Of a DNA stretch of 64,000 bases, positions 1 through 7,650 are shown piece by piece. Made by a program: the position numbers and the translations under genes. How positions within the stretch are numbered: the first letter of the stretch is position 1; each line of letters opens with the position of its first letter. The DNA is from Hydrogenophaga sp. (GTDB lineage Bacteria; Pseudomonadota; Gammaproteobacteria; Burkholderiales; Burkholderiaceae_C). The DNA is taken from assembly GCA_018333605.1 (NCBI GenBank), contig JAGXSV010000073.1, positions 1 to 64,000 on the forward strand. Reading direction: 5' to 3'. The notes beneath the pieces are model-generated. The model was not told where the DNA came from, ran no database searches, and was given only the letters and a program-made list of their open reading frames with translations.

Positions 1-785
1 CCTGCTCGAAGCTCACGAACTGAGCGTGCAAATCTTGGCCACGGTCAACGCCATGCTCACCGCCAAAGGCCTGCTGCTCAAGAGCGGCACGGTGGTCGAT
101 GCCACATTGATCGCGGCACCGAGTTCGACCAAGAACAGCAGCGGCGAACGTGACCCCGAAATGCACCAGACAAAAAAGGGCAACCAGTGGTACTTCGGGA
201 TGAAGGCGCATATCGGCACGGACGCCGAGTCGGGCTTGGTACACACGGTGGTAGGCACGGCGGCCAACGTCAGCGATGTCACGCAGGCGCACGCGCTGGT
301 GCACGGCGAGGAAACCGATGTGTTCGCCGACTCGGGCTACCAGGGCGTGAACAAGCGCGAAGAGACCCAGAGCATGGATATTGATTGGCACGTGGCCATG
401 CGCCCGGGCAAGCGCAAGGCGCTGGACAAGAGCACGCCCATGGGCGCGATCATGGACAAGCTGGAGCAGACCAAGGCCCGCATCCGGGCCATTGGCGAAC
501 ACCCGTTCCGGGTGGTCAAGCGCCAGTTCGGGCACATCAAGGTCCGCTACCGCGGGCTGAAGAAAAACACGGCGCAGTTGCACACCCTGTTTGCCCTCTC
601 CAATCTGTGGACGGCGCGTCGAACGCTTTTGAGAGCGATGCGGGCATGAGTGCGCCCGCAAAAGGCCCAAGGGCCCAGTGCGGGGGTGAATTCGACCCTG
701 AAACAAGCCGAGTGAGTCGAAAAATGCCGTCATCTGAAATCACGCGCATCAACGCGCGCGAGAACGGGTGTTGTGCAGACCTTCC
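1..785 (+). mobile_element. IS5-group insertion sequence, right part
   Basis: This is the right-hand part of an insertion sequence whose left end lies outside the window. It contains the C-terminal two thirds of an IS5-type DDE transposase. Read on the minus strand, the right terminus at 785-766 is GGAAGGTCTGCACAACACCC; its GGAAGGT opening resembles what I recall of E. coli IS5 ends. It is followed by TTAG at 786-789, which fits the YTAR target duplication of the IS5 subgroup. The exact end is an inference because the left inverted repeat cannot be compared. Confidence 0.75.
2..649 (+). CDS. IS5 family transposase, C-terminal part (5' cut by window edge)
   Basis: DDE transposase that would cut and insert its own IS element. 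The reading frame is open from base 2, so the N-terminus lies upstream; about 215 residues remain against roughly 320 for the family. Visible catalytic pieces are the first Asp in VVDATLI, the second in FADSGYQG, and an R-x3-E-x6-K signature in RAIGEHPFRVVK, the classical IS5/IS4 C1 region. The protein ends near the right terminus at 785 as expected. Nothing in the visible part is broken, so the gene may be intact, but this cannot be judged without the upstream sequence. Confidence 0.85.
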   Translation: MLEAHELSVQILATVNAMLTAKGLLLKSGTVVDATLIAAPSSTKNSSGERDPEMHQTKKGNQWYFGMKAHIGTDAESGLVHTVVGTAANVSDVTQAHALVHGEETDVFADSGYQGVNKREETQSMDIDWHVAMRPGKRKALDKSTPMGAIMDKLEQTKARIRAIGEHPFRVVKRQFGHIKVRYRGLKKNTAQLHTLFALSNLWTARRTLLRAMRA

Positions 786-867
786 TTAGAGGCTTTGTTG
801 GTTCGTGTTTTCCCAATTTGCAGGCCTCATAGGGCGCACGGGCTTGTTTTTGGGTGGTGACCAGTCT

Positions 868-993
868 TCAGGCAGCTTTGGCGGGAACGTCTTCCACGTA
901 TTCAAGCAATTCGTTGACGGGAACGTCGAAATACCGACAGAGCGCGTCGATGGCGTCCAGGTCGATGCGCGTACCCGCGAAACCTGGAGGCTC
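868..993 (-). pseudogene. C-terminal remnant of a small Xre/Cro-type HTH regulator
   Basis: On the minus strand an open frame of about 40 codons ends at 868 and contains RIDLDAIDALCRYFDVPVNE followed by LLEYVEDVP. This resembles the C-terminal half of short Cro/CI-type regulators, in which a helix with LCRxFDV precedes ELLEY. The DNA-recognition helix and N-terminus are missing, and the frame meets a stop at 994-996. At about 981 it abuts the beginning of an unrelated plus-strand gene remnant, so the two appear joined by a deletion. Assignment rests on a short stretch only. Confidence 0.5.
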
Positions 994-1349
994 TCAACCG
1001 CCGGATCGCCGAGAACCAGAAGTCGCTCAAGCGTTGGCTGCTCGTGGGGCTGTGCATGCCCTTCTTGTTGGGCGGCAGCATCTGGCGGGATCACCACCGC
1101 AACCAGCAGGTGCTCAGCAGCACAGCGGCGGGTGACTTGCTAGACCTGCGCCCGGTGTCCCAACCCAGGGGCTTCAAGCCGGTGGTGCTGGTGCTCAAGA
1201 CCAGCACCGGCTTAGTGTCCTTGACCGACCCGCTGAGCCTGGCGAGTGGTGTGGCCCTGGTCCGTGAAGAGCGCCAGAGCGGGCGCTCGTTCATCTGCGA
1301 CGAGCAGCGCACCCAGTGCGCCGAGATCGCCCAGCCCAGCGGGTCCTGA
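981..1349 (+). pseudogene. 5'-truncated small membrane protein of unknown function
   Basis: An open frame on the plus strand reads a short charged helix (LNRRIAENQKSLKR), one hydrophobic segment (WLLVGLCMPFLLGG) and then a soluble tail of about 80 residues ending at 1349. A GTG at 1044 could start a shortened product, but the helix before it is in frame and looks genuine, so the natural start seems lost at the junction near 981. I do not recognise the family; such single-pass proteins are common on integrative elements, which fits the tRNA scar downstream. Confidence 0.4.
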
Positions 1350-1409
1350 TGCAACCGCACGTCCGAGCTGACAACTTCAAACTCATCGCGACAGCCACAG
1401 AGACCCCCC

Positions 1410-1532
1410 ATGACCAAACCCGATGAACGAACCCGTGCATTGCGCCAAGCATGTATCTTCGGAGAATTTCGGACACGTGTCGGACACGGCGGATCCAGAA
1501 AGCAAAAAAGTCAGCGGGCGCTAACCTGCTGA
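1410..1532 (+). pseudogene. N-terminal remnant resembling BPSL0761-type small protein
   Basis: An ATG at 1410 begins MTKPDERTRALRQA, which from memory resembles the opening of the small BPSL0761 family of Burkholderiales. After about 14 residues the similarity stops and the frame runs through a palindrome and the terminator hairpin to a stop at 1532. This is what a gene cut off during island decay would look like. The call depends on only 14 residues and is tentative. Confidence 0.3.
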
Positions 1533-1537
1533 CTTTT
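1506..1537 (-). terminator. Hairpin terminator of the former tRNA-Asn gene
   Basis: A 10-bp perfect stem (AAAAGTCAGC / GCTGACTTTT, loop of 12) lies 8 bases beyond the 3' end of the minus-strand tRNA-Asn fragment. With A and T runs on the two arms it can work in both directions. Its place directly after the CCA end suggests it terminated the original tRNA transcript. Confidence 0.75.
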
Positions 1538-1545
1538 GATTGACT

Positions 1546-1590
1546 TGGCTCCCCGACCTGGACATGAACCAGGGACCTGCGGATTAACAG
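1546..1590 (-). pseudogene. tRNA-Asn 3' half: attachment-site remnant
   Basis: On the minus strand these 45 bases read from the anticodon loop (CTGTTAATCC) through variable region, T arm and acceptor strand to a terminal CCA, matching a betaproteobacterial tRNA-Asn(GTT). The 5' half is absent: beyond 1590 the sequence does not form D-arm or acceptor pairs. The T loop differs from the usual TTCGAGT (here TTCATGT), so it has decayed. A break exactly at the anticodon loop is typical of tyrosine-recombinase islands that integrate in tRNA genes, so this is best read as the distal att copy of a lost or remote element. Confidence 0.8.
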
Positions 1591-1701
1591 TAGGTATAAA
1601 CCGGTGACGGCACCCCAGAATTCCGGACTTTTCAAAACTAGAGGTACGGTTCGTCAGTTGCACTGATGCGTCTCAGTCAAGAACGGTTTGTGCAATGTGA
1701 A
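1591..1701. other. Intergenic stretch between tRNA scar and Hsp70 gene
   Basis: About 110 bases between the island scar and the 3' end of the Hsp70 gene. I see no ORF, strong hairpin or promoter. It may contain the arm sequences of the former attachment site, but nothing shows this directly. Confidence 0.3.
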
Positions 1702-2967
1702 TCAGCCCCGGCTGTAGGCCAGTCCGGAGGCCACGCCGCCGAACAGATCGCCCTCGACCAGGGCCACGCCTGGAAACTCGGCCTGCAGGGCGCGCTGGAA
1801 CGGGCGCAGGGCCGACGAACCGCCGGTGAGGTAGATCGCGTCCAGCGCGCTGTCGGACAGGCCGGCGCGCTGCACGCATGTGCGTGCGCAGGCCACGGTG
1901 CGCGCCAGCAGGGCCGCCAGGTGGCCCTGCAGAACGGCGGTCTCCAGCGGTGCCTGCAAGCCGGGCTCGACGATCGACAAGTCGATCTGCGTGCCGGCGT
2001 CGTGCTGCGAACAGCGGATCTTGGCCTGCTCCACCTCGTGCGCGATGTGGTGGCCGTGGCGGTGCCTGAGCACCTCCATCAGCCGCGCGTGCAGCCGCAG
2101 GTCGTTGTAGTTCACGCGCAGCGCCTGCGCCTGGCTGATCGCCCGCGGCAGGTACTGCCAGTGGATCAGGTGCCAGGTGGCGAGGTCAAAGAACACGCGG
2201 CTCGGCACCTCGCGCTGCTGTGGCCCGAGGTGGCGGTAGCCCAGCAGCGGCATGACCTGCTCCAGGCTCAGCTTCTGGTCAAAGTCGGTGCCGCCGATGT
2301 GCACGCCGCTGGTGGCCAGCACGTCGCCGCTGCGGTCGGCCAGGGTCATGCGCTCGGGGCCCAGGCGCACCACGGTGAAGTCCGAGGTGCCACCGCCCAG
2401 GTCCACCACCAGCACCAGGCTCTCGCGCGAGAGGCGGCGCTCGTGGTCCAGCGCCGCGGCGATCGGCTCCAGCTGGAAGCTCACCTGCTCGAAACCCACG
2501 GCCTGCGCCGCTTCCAGCAGCGAGCGCTGTGCCAGCGCGTCGCGCTCGGGGTCGTCGTCCACAAAGTGCACCGGCCGCCCCATCACCACGCGCGTGGGCG
2601 CCGCGCCCAGCGCCTGCGCCGCGCGCTCGCGCAGCTCGGCCAGAAAGGTGGCCACGATCTCCTGGTAGCTGATCTGCTGGTGGTTGACCTCGGTCTTCTC
2701 CAGCAGCAGCGGGCTGCCCAGCAGGCTCTTGAGCGAGCGCATCAGGCGACCTTCGGTACCCGCCAGGTACTGCGCCACCGCATCGCGGCCGAAGTGCGTG
2801 CGCCGGTCCTCGTCGTTGTAGAACACCGCGGTGGGCATGGACAGCGCCTCGCCTTCGAGCGGGATCAGGCGCGCCAGCCCGCCTTCGGCGGCCCAGGAGA
2901 CGGCAGAGTTGGAGGTGCCGAAATCGATGCCGAGCTTGGATGTGTGGCTTGCAGGTCCTTCTTCCAT
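1702..2967 (-). CDS. Hsp70 family protein, YegD-like
   Basis: Cytoplasmic actin-fold ATPase of the Hsp70 superfamily, similar to YegD: an Hsp70 nucleotide-binding domain without the usual C-terminal peptide-binding part. The phosphate-1 motif is KLGIDFGTSNSAV near the N-terminus; phosphate-2 is VVDLGGGTSDFTV at mid-protein; the adenosine motif YLTGGSSALRPFQ is near the end. Length is about 421 residues, close to YegD. I prefer the ATG at 2967, which has an AGGA nine bases upstream, over the ATG at 3003, which has no ribosome-binding site. It is probably chromosomal background next to the island scar rather than part of the catabolic cluster. Its client is unknown. Confidence 0.88.
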   Translation of the reverse strand: MEEGPASHTSKLGIDFGTSNSAVSWAAEGGLARLIPLEGEALSMPTAVFYNDEDRRTHFGRDAVAQYLAGTEGRLMRSLKSLLGSPLLLEKTEVNHQQISYQEIVATFLAELRERAAQALGAAPTRVVMGRPVHFVDDDPERDALAQRSLLEAAQAVGFEQVSFQLEPIAAALDHERRLSRESLVLVVDLGGGTSDFTVVRLGPERMTLADRSGDVLATSGVHIGGTDFDQKLSLEQVMPLLGYRHLGPQQREVPSRVFFDLATWHLIHWQYLPRAISQAQALRVNYNDLRLHARLMEVLRHRHGHHIAHEVEQAKIRCSQHDAGTQIDLSIVEPGLQAPLETAVLQGHLAALLARTVACARTCVQRAGLSDSALDAIYLTGGSSALRPFQRALQAEFPGVALVEGDLFGGVASGLAYSRG

Positions 2968-3003
2968 AGCCTTCGATCCTAGCTCGGGCAAAAAGGAAGA
3001 CAT

Positions 3004-3339
3004 GGCTGGATGAGCGGCCCTCTACGCACCCGAAATGCTCAGCAGTGGACCGTGCCAATCATGGCTTGACGACTGGAGCTGATGCATCTCGGAGAACACC
3101 TCTGAACACTGTCGACAAACGTCAGGCTCTTGGGTCATACTGAGACAGTATCAATAAATATGTTCAATATAGGTGAAAACCCGGGGTGGGAAAAAATATT
3201 CTAGATGCAGAATTTGAGTCGGCATACAGAATAACCATCCTGCGTTAACCGGACCTGAGAGATCAAGGCGGACGAATGTGGACGACGGCTGAACGATTTG
3301 CCAAGAACCAAGTAACCCCCGATCGATGGAGACAACCTT
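3004..3339. promoter_or_regulatory. Control region upstream of the DUF1302 operon
   Basis: This gap before the first operon is AT-rich in its middle. It holds a perfect 15-bp palindrome ATACTGAGACAGTAT (3137-3151), then TGTTCAATATA (3161-3171), also found exactly before the SDR gene at 37975, then ATGCAGAATTT (3205-3215), also found before the P450 at 59738. No canonical -35/-10 pair stands out, which could mean dependence on an activator. The leader from 3220 to the start codon is long. Function is inferred from position and sharing with other promoters of the cluster. Confidence 0.55.
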
Positions 3340-5076
3340 ATGAATAAAAGACAAACGAGGATGGGGCCTTCTGGGGCCGCCTTCCACATGATTGCCGCTG
3401 CAGCCGCCATGGTCGTGACCAGTGGCGCACACGCCATAGAAATCGACACCGGAAACCCCGACCTCAAAGTACGCGCCGACACCACGCTGCGCTACAACCT
3501 GGGTGTCCGGGCAGAGAAGCAAGATCCCCGCCTGTTGAACTTTGCCACCACGGATGAGGGGAACGCCAAGTTCAAACGGGGTGATATCGTTACCAATCGG
3601 GTGGACGTGCTGGGTGAGCTTGACGTCAACTACAAAGGGGTTGTCGGCGCACGCGTCAGCGCGGCTGCGTGGTACGACCACGCTTACCGCGACCCTACGG
3701 TGACGTCGCCTGCGGGGTCTGCTACTTCGTACAACAACAACCGGTATTCAAACGAGGTCAACCGATTTGTTCACGGCCCGTCAGGTGAGATCCTGGATGC
3801 GTTTGTCTGGTCCAACTTTGAACTGGCATCCGTGCCCGTCAACGTCAAGCTGGGCAAGCACACGGTGGTGTGGGGTGAAGGCATGCTCATTGGCGGGCAT
3901 GCCATTTCCTACGGGCAGTCTCCCATTGATGGTGTGAAGGCCGTGTCGAGCCCTGGCATCGAGACCAAGGAGGTCTTTCTTCCCATCAACCAGCTGACGT
4001 TCAAGGCGCAGGTGACCGACAAGTTGTCGATCGCAGGTCAGTACGCGCTGGAATGGAAGCCGACGCGAGTGCCTTACGCGGGCACGTACCTGATGGGTGC
4101 TGACAACGCGCCAGGTGTGGATCGTTTTGCCTTGACGCCTTGCAACCCGGCGCTGGGCCCTATGTCCTGCAGAACCATGGCCAATACAGTGGCCGGGACT
4201 TCGGGGGATAAGAACTGGGGTCTTTCCGCCCGTCTGGATGTGGACTCTATTGAATCGACGCTGGGTGCTTACTACCGGGTCTTTAACGATACCAATCCGG
4301 AAACCGGCATTCAGCTCGCCAATTTCTACCAGGCCATTCCTGGTGTGGCTGCAACAACCCTTCCGGGTACTTACCGATTCGTTTACCCGGCCGCTACCAA
4401 GGTCATCGGTGTGAGTCTTTCCAAGCCGGTGGGCCCCGTGAGCGTTGGTGCCGAACTGTCCTGGCGCAAGGATGCTCACCTCAACTCTGTGCCCAGCTAC
4501 ACGACCACCAGCACTGGCGCTGTAGGCGACACCTTTCATGCCGTCGTGAACGGGGTGTATCTGCTGCCCAAGACCGGGCTTTGGGATACCGGCTCGGTGA
4601 TTGGCGAGTTGGCTTACAGCCGACTGAACAAGATCACGGCCAATGAGAGGCTGTTCCGTGGCGTCGGCTACGCGGGCTGTGTGAAGCTTGGAACCAGCGG
4701 CGCAACCGCCCAGCCGGGTGATGTGACCGATACCTGCTCGACCAAGAACTATTGGGAGATGGCTGTTCGCTTTACGCCCCAGTATCTGGGTATCCTGCCC
4801 TCGTGGGATCTGTCCGTTCCGATGGCGCTCAGCTATGGTCTGAAGGGTACAGCGGCTACTGGTGGTGGCGGTTTCGAAGGGCGCCTCTCTTGGTCAATCG
4901 GACTTGCTGCCACCTATGCAAGCAAGCATGATTTCACCTTGACCTATGCTGACGCATCGGTGCCCACCAAGTACAACGCTGCGGGCACGACAGCCATTGG
5001 TGGCAACGCTCTCAACAGCGCCGTGGGTGCGACCGACCGTGGTCGCCTGCTCTTCACTTACAAGACCTCTTTCTGA
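3340..5076 (+). CDS. DUF1302 family outer-membrane protein
   Basis: Probable beta-barrel-like outer-membrane protein of the DUF1302 family, usually encoded beside DUF1329, YCF48-like and RND genes in clusters for degradation of hydrophobic compounds. A signal peptide is clear: basic start, hydrophobic core AAAAAMVVTSGAHA, cleavage before IEIDTG. The remaining ~545 residues are rich in alternating aromatic/polar stretches and end with Phe (YKTSF), as expected for a Bam substrate. Two Cys pairs are present in loops. It is the first gene of the operon and likely handles entry or sensing of the hydrophobic substrate at the outer membrane. No direct biochemical function is known to me for the family. 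Confidence 0.88.
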   Translation: MNKRQTRMGPSGAAFHMIAAAAAMVVTSGAHAIEIDTGNPDLKVRADTTLRYNLGVRAEKQDPRLLNFATTDEGNAKFKRGDIVTNRVDVLGELDVNYKGVVGARVSAAAWYDHAYRDPTVTSPAGSATSYNNNRYSNEVNRFVHGPSGEILDAFVWSNFELASVPVNVKLGKHTVVWGEGMLIGGHAISYGQSPIDGVKAVSSPGIETKEVFLPINQLTFKAQVTDKLSIAGQYALEWKPTRVPYAGTYLMGADNAPGVDRFALTPCNPALGPMSCRTMANTVAGTSGDKNWGLSARLDVDSIESTLGAYYRVFNDTNPETGIQLANFYQAIPGVAATTLPGTYRFVYPAATKVIGVSLSKPVGPVSVGAELSWRKDAHLNSVPSYTTTSTGAVGDTFHAVVNGVYLLPKTGLWDTGSVIGELAYSRLNKITANERLFRGVGYAGCVKLGTSGATAQPGDVTDTCSTKNYWEMAVRFTPQYLGILPSWDLSVPMALSYGLKGTAATGGGGFEGRLSWSIGLAATYASKHDFTLTYADASVPTKYNAAGTTAIGGNALNSAVGATDRGRLLFTYKTSF

Positions 5077-5094
5077 TCTTCAGGAGTCGCCATC

Positions 5095-6462
5095 ATGAAA
5101 CTTAAAAACATCCTTTCGCTGGCTGCCATCAGCCTCGCTGTGCCTGCATTTGCAGCCGTGACAGCGGAGGAGGCCAAGCAACTGGGCACCACACTGACCG
5201 AGTTCGGTGCCATCAAGGCGGGCAACGCCGACGGTAGCATCCCTGCCTACACCGGCGGACTGACCAAGGCCCCCCCAGGCTTCAAGCCAGACAGCGGCTT
5301 CTGGGTAGACCCGTTCAAGGACGAAAAGCCTGTGCTGCGCATCGACAGCAAGAACATGGCGCAGCACGCTGCGTTTCTGAGCGACGGGCAGAAGCATCTG
5401 TTGTCCAAGCACCCCACCACCTACTATCTGAATGTGTATCCCACGCACAGGACGGCGGCCTACCCCAAAAAGATCCTGGATGCGACGGTTCGCAATGCAA
5501 CGACTTGCAAGACGACCAAAGGAGGTCTGGCCATTGACCGCAGTTGCCGTGGTGGCATGCCGTTCCCCATTCCAAAAACGGGATATGAGGTGATGTGGAA
5601 CCAGATGCTCCGCTACCAGGGTGACACCATGATCACCACTTCGGCATCGCGTTCTTGGGTGGTCGATTCCTCTGGCAAGGCCGTGATGACGGCTGAGCAG
5701 GCTACTGTTCAGGATTTCGTGTACTACCAGACCGAGCAGGCTGATCGGGACCCTGACATGGTCTGGCGGACATATTCGATCAGCAAGTCGCCTGCGCGTC
5801 GCGCCGGTGAGATGACGGGAATCGCTGATTTCCTGGATCCGGTGGCTCGTCCTCGGAGTGCCTGGAGTTACACCCCTGGTCTGCGCCGCGTGAAACGCTC
5901 TCCCGAGTTTTCTTACGACACGCCCGTGGCCAGTATGGGTGGTGTGACGCTGTTTGACGAGCTGTTCGTGTTCTCCGGGGCCATGGACCGTTTCGATTTC
6001 AAGCTGGTCGGCAAGAAAGAGATGTACATCCAGTACAACGGCTACAAAAACCAGTATGACTGCCCGACGGCTGAAAAAGCCTTGATGCCGGCACACGTCA
6101 ATCCGGAGTGTGAGCGTTGGGAAAAGCACCGCGTCTGGGTGGTGGAAGCCACTCTCAAACCTGGTCAGCGTCACGCGTACTCCAAGCGCACCTACTACTT
6201 CGATGAAGACCTGAGTGGTGCGGCCAACTACGATGCCTTCGACCAAAGCGGTCAGTTGTATCGCTCGCTGTTCCAGACGACCTCGCCGATGTACGACAAG
6301 CAGATTCCCTTTTCTGCGAAGAACGTGGTTTACGACTTCAACAAGGGCATGTACGCCTATGTCAACGACGTGATGGTCGGCGGGTGGCAAGTGCTTTCTT
6401 CTGTGCGCAGTGAGCGTGAGATGAATCCTGAAGCCATCGTGTCGCGGGAATCGGCTCGCTGA
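5095..6462 (+). CDS. DUF1329 family periplasmic/outer-membrane protein
   Basis: DUF1329 proteins share a LolA/LolB-like fold and are thought to work with DUF1302 partners and RND transporters on hydrophobic molecules. The product (455 residues) has an N-terminal signal peptide (MKLKNILSLAAISLAVPAFA) followed by the typical opening with AEEAKQLGTTLTEFGA and IPAYTGGL. Conserved features include many Tyr/Trp residues and a Cys-containing segment around KTTKGGLAIDRSCRGG. It begins 18 bases after the DUF1302 gene with an AGGAG site upstream, so the two are co-expressed. The molecular role is not established. Confidence 0.88.
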   Translation: MKLKNILSLAAISLAVPAFAAVTAEEAKQLGTTLTEFGAIKAGNADGSIPAYTGGLTKAPPGFKPDSGFWVDPFKDEKPVLRIDSKNMAQHAAFLSDGQKHLLSKHPTTYYLNVYPTHRTAAYPKKILDATVRNATTCKTTKGGLAIDRSCRGGMPFPIPKTGYEVMWNQMLRYQGDTMITTSASRSWVVDSSGKAVMTAEQATVQDFVYYQTEQADRDPDMVWRTYSISKSPARRAGEMTGIADFLDPVARPRSAWSYTPGLRRVKRSPEFSYDTPVASMGGVTLFDELFVFSGAMDRFDFKLVGKKEMYIQYNGYKNQYDCPTAEKALMPAHVNPECERWEKHRVWVVEATLKPGQRHAYSKRTYYFDEDLSGAANYDAFDQSGQLYRSLFQTTSPMYDKQIPFSAKNVVYDFNKGMYAYVNDVMVGGWQVLSSVRSEREMNPEAIVSRESAR

Positions 6463-6500
6463 GCCCTGCGTGTAACGGAAATCAATCGGATCCCCGGACA

Positions 6501-7610
6501 ATGACCTCTCTGCGTGTTCTCACTGCCGCATTCACCCGACTGCGTTGGCACTTCGCTCTGCTGATAGGGGGGGGCGCGCTGGTGATCGGCCCTTGGGTGA
6601 TCGCCGCCCAAGGTGCCGCTTCCGTGGATCTGATTGATACGCCGTCAAGAACGCTTGTGACGGCGCAGCGAGCGATGGTCAGCGGGGTGGCCAGTCAGGG
6701 CGATCGTACCGTCGCGGTAGGACCGAGAGGCTTGATCCTGCTGTCAGAAGATGGTGGTGGTTCGTGGCGCCAGGTCACCAGCCCGGTGTCCACCGATCTC
6801 GCCACGGTCCGCTTCGCCGGCCCCAACGTGGTCTGGGCTGTAGGTCACGACGCGGTGGCCCTGCGGTCTTCTGATGGTGGCGTCACGTGGGAACGTATGT
6901 TGGACGGCCGCGGCGTGTTGAAGCTGATGCGTGAATCCGCCATAGGTTACGAACAGCAGGAAGCTGAAGTCGAGCGAACAATGGGGCAATCGGCCACCGC
7001 CGACGTCTGGCCAGCCCCCTTGCTTGACATCCGGTTCGCTTCAGACGGCCTCACCGGATTCGCGGTGGGCGGTTTTGGCTTGATCCTTCAGACCACCGAC
7101 GGTGGAAAATCCTGGCAATCCTGGCAGGGCAAAGCTGACAACGATCAGCGCTACCACCTGTACGCGCTGACGGGCAGCGATGGCGCGGTTTTCGTCGCAG
7201 GTGAACAGGGGCTGGTGATGCGTTTGAACGCCGAGAGTCAGCGCTTCGAACGTGTCGAGACACCCTACAACGGCAGCTACTTCGGTATCGATCTGCTGGG
7301 CTCAAGACTGGTCGCCTATGGCCTTCGCGGCAACGCGTTCGTGAGCGAGGACGCCGGGCAGGTGTGGCGAAAAATCGAAACCGGCGTCGACGCCAACCTG
7401 GTGGCCGCTGTGGCCCATGGCGAACTGGTGCTTTTGGTTTCGCAGAAGGGTGATGTGCTCTCCGTTGATTTCGATGCGGCGCGTGCTTCCGTTTACGACC
7501 AAGCGCCCGGTGCCGAAGTCTATGGGGCCGCCATGACCAGCTCCCATCGCTTGGCGTTGGCGCGCTTGAGTGGCGCCAGCGTGATCGCTTTTCCCGCGCA
7601 AGGTAAATGA
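6501..7610 (+). CDS. YCF48-like / BNR-repeat beta-propeller protein
   Basis: A predicted extracytoplasmic propeller protein related to the photosystem II assembly factor YCF48. Residues about 15-35 form a hydrophobic signal anchor (FALLIGGGALVIGPWVIAA). Repeated blades with the form xxxVGxxGxILxSxDGGxxW are visible (VAVGPRGLILLSEDGGGSW; FAVGGFGLILQTTDGGKSW; a weaker pair later). In clusters of this kind it sits between DUF1329 and the RND gene, and it probably acts as a periplasmic subunit or chaperone of that transporter. Residues 369. The partnership is inferred from gene order. Confidence 0.82.
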   Translation: MTSLRVLTAAFTRLRWHFALLIGGGALVIGPWVIAAQGAASVDLIDTPSRTLVTAQRAMVSGVASQGDRTVAVGPRGLILLSEDGGGSWRQVTSPVSTDLATVRFAGPNVVWAVGHDAVALRSSDGGVTWERMLDGRGVLKLMRESAIGYEQQEAEVERTMGQSATADVWPAPLLDIRFASDGLTGFAVGGFGLILQTTDGGKSWQSWQGKADNDQRYHLYALTGSDGAVFVAGEQGLVMRLNAESQRFERVETPYNGSYFGIDLLGSRLVAYGLRGNAFVSEDAGQVWRKIETGVDANLVAAVAHGELVLLVSQKGDVLSVDFDAARASVYDQAPGAEVYGAAMTSSHRLALARLSGASVIAFPAQGK

Positions 7611-7650
7611 TGGCCACTAATCTTTTGTTTCAGTGCCTGCGAAAGTTCTG

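Noticed and set aside
1472-1481. Perfect 10-bp palindrome GACACGTGTC as an operator
   Set aside because: It lies within the decayed island remnant with no intact gene beside it; more likely part of a lost element.
1666-2982. Plus-strand frame of 438 codons opposite the Hsp70 gene
   Set aside because: Antisense frame rich in Gln, Arg, His and Ala with no motif; the minus strand shows full Hsp70 ATPase motifs.
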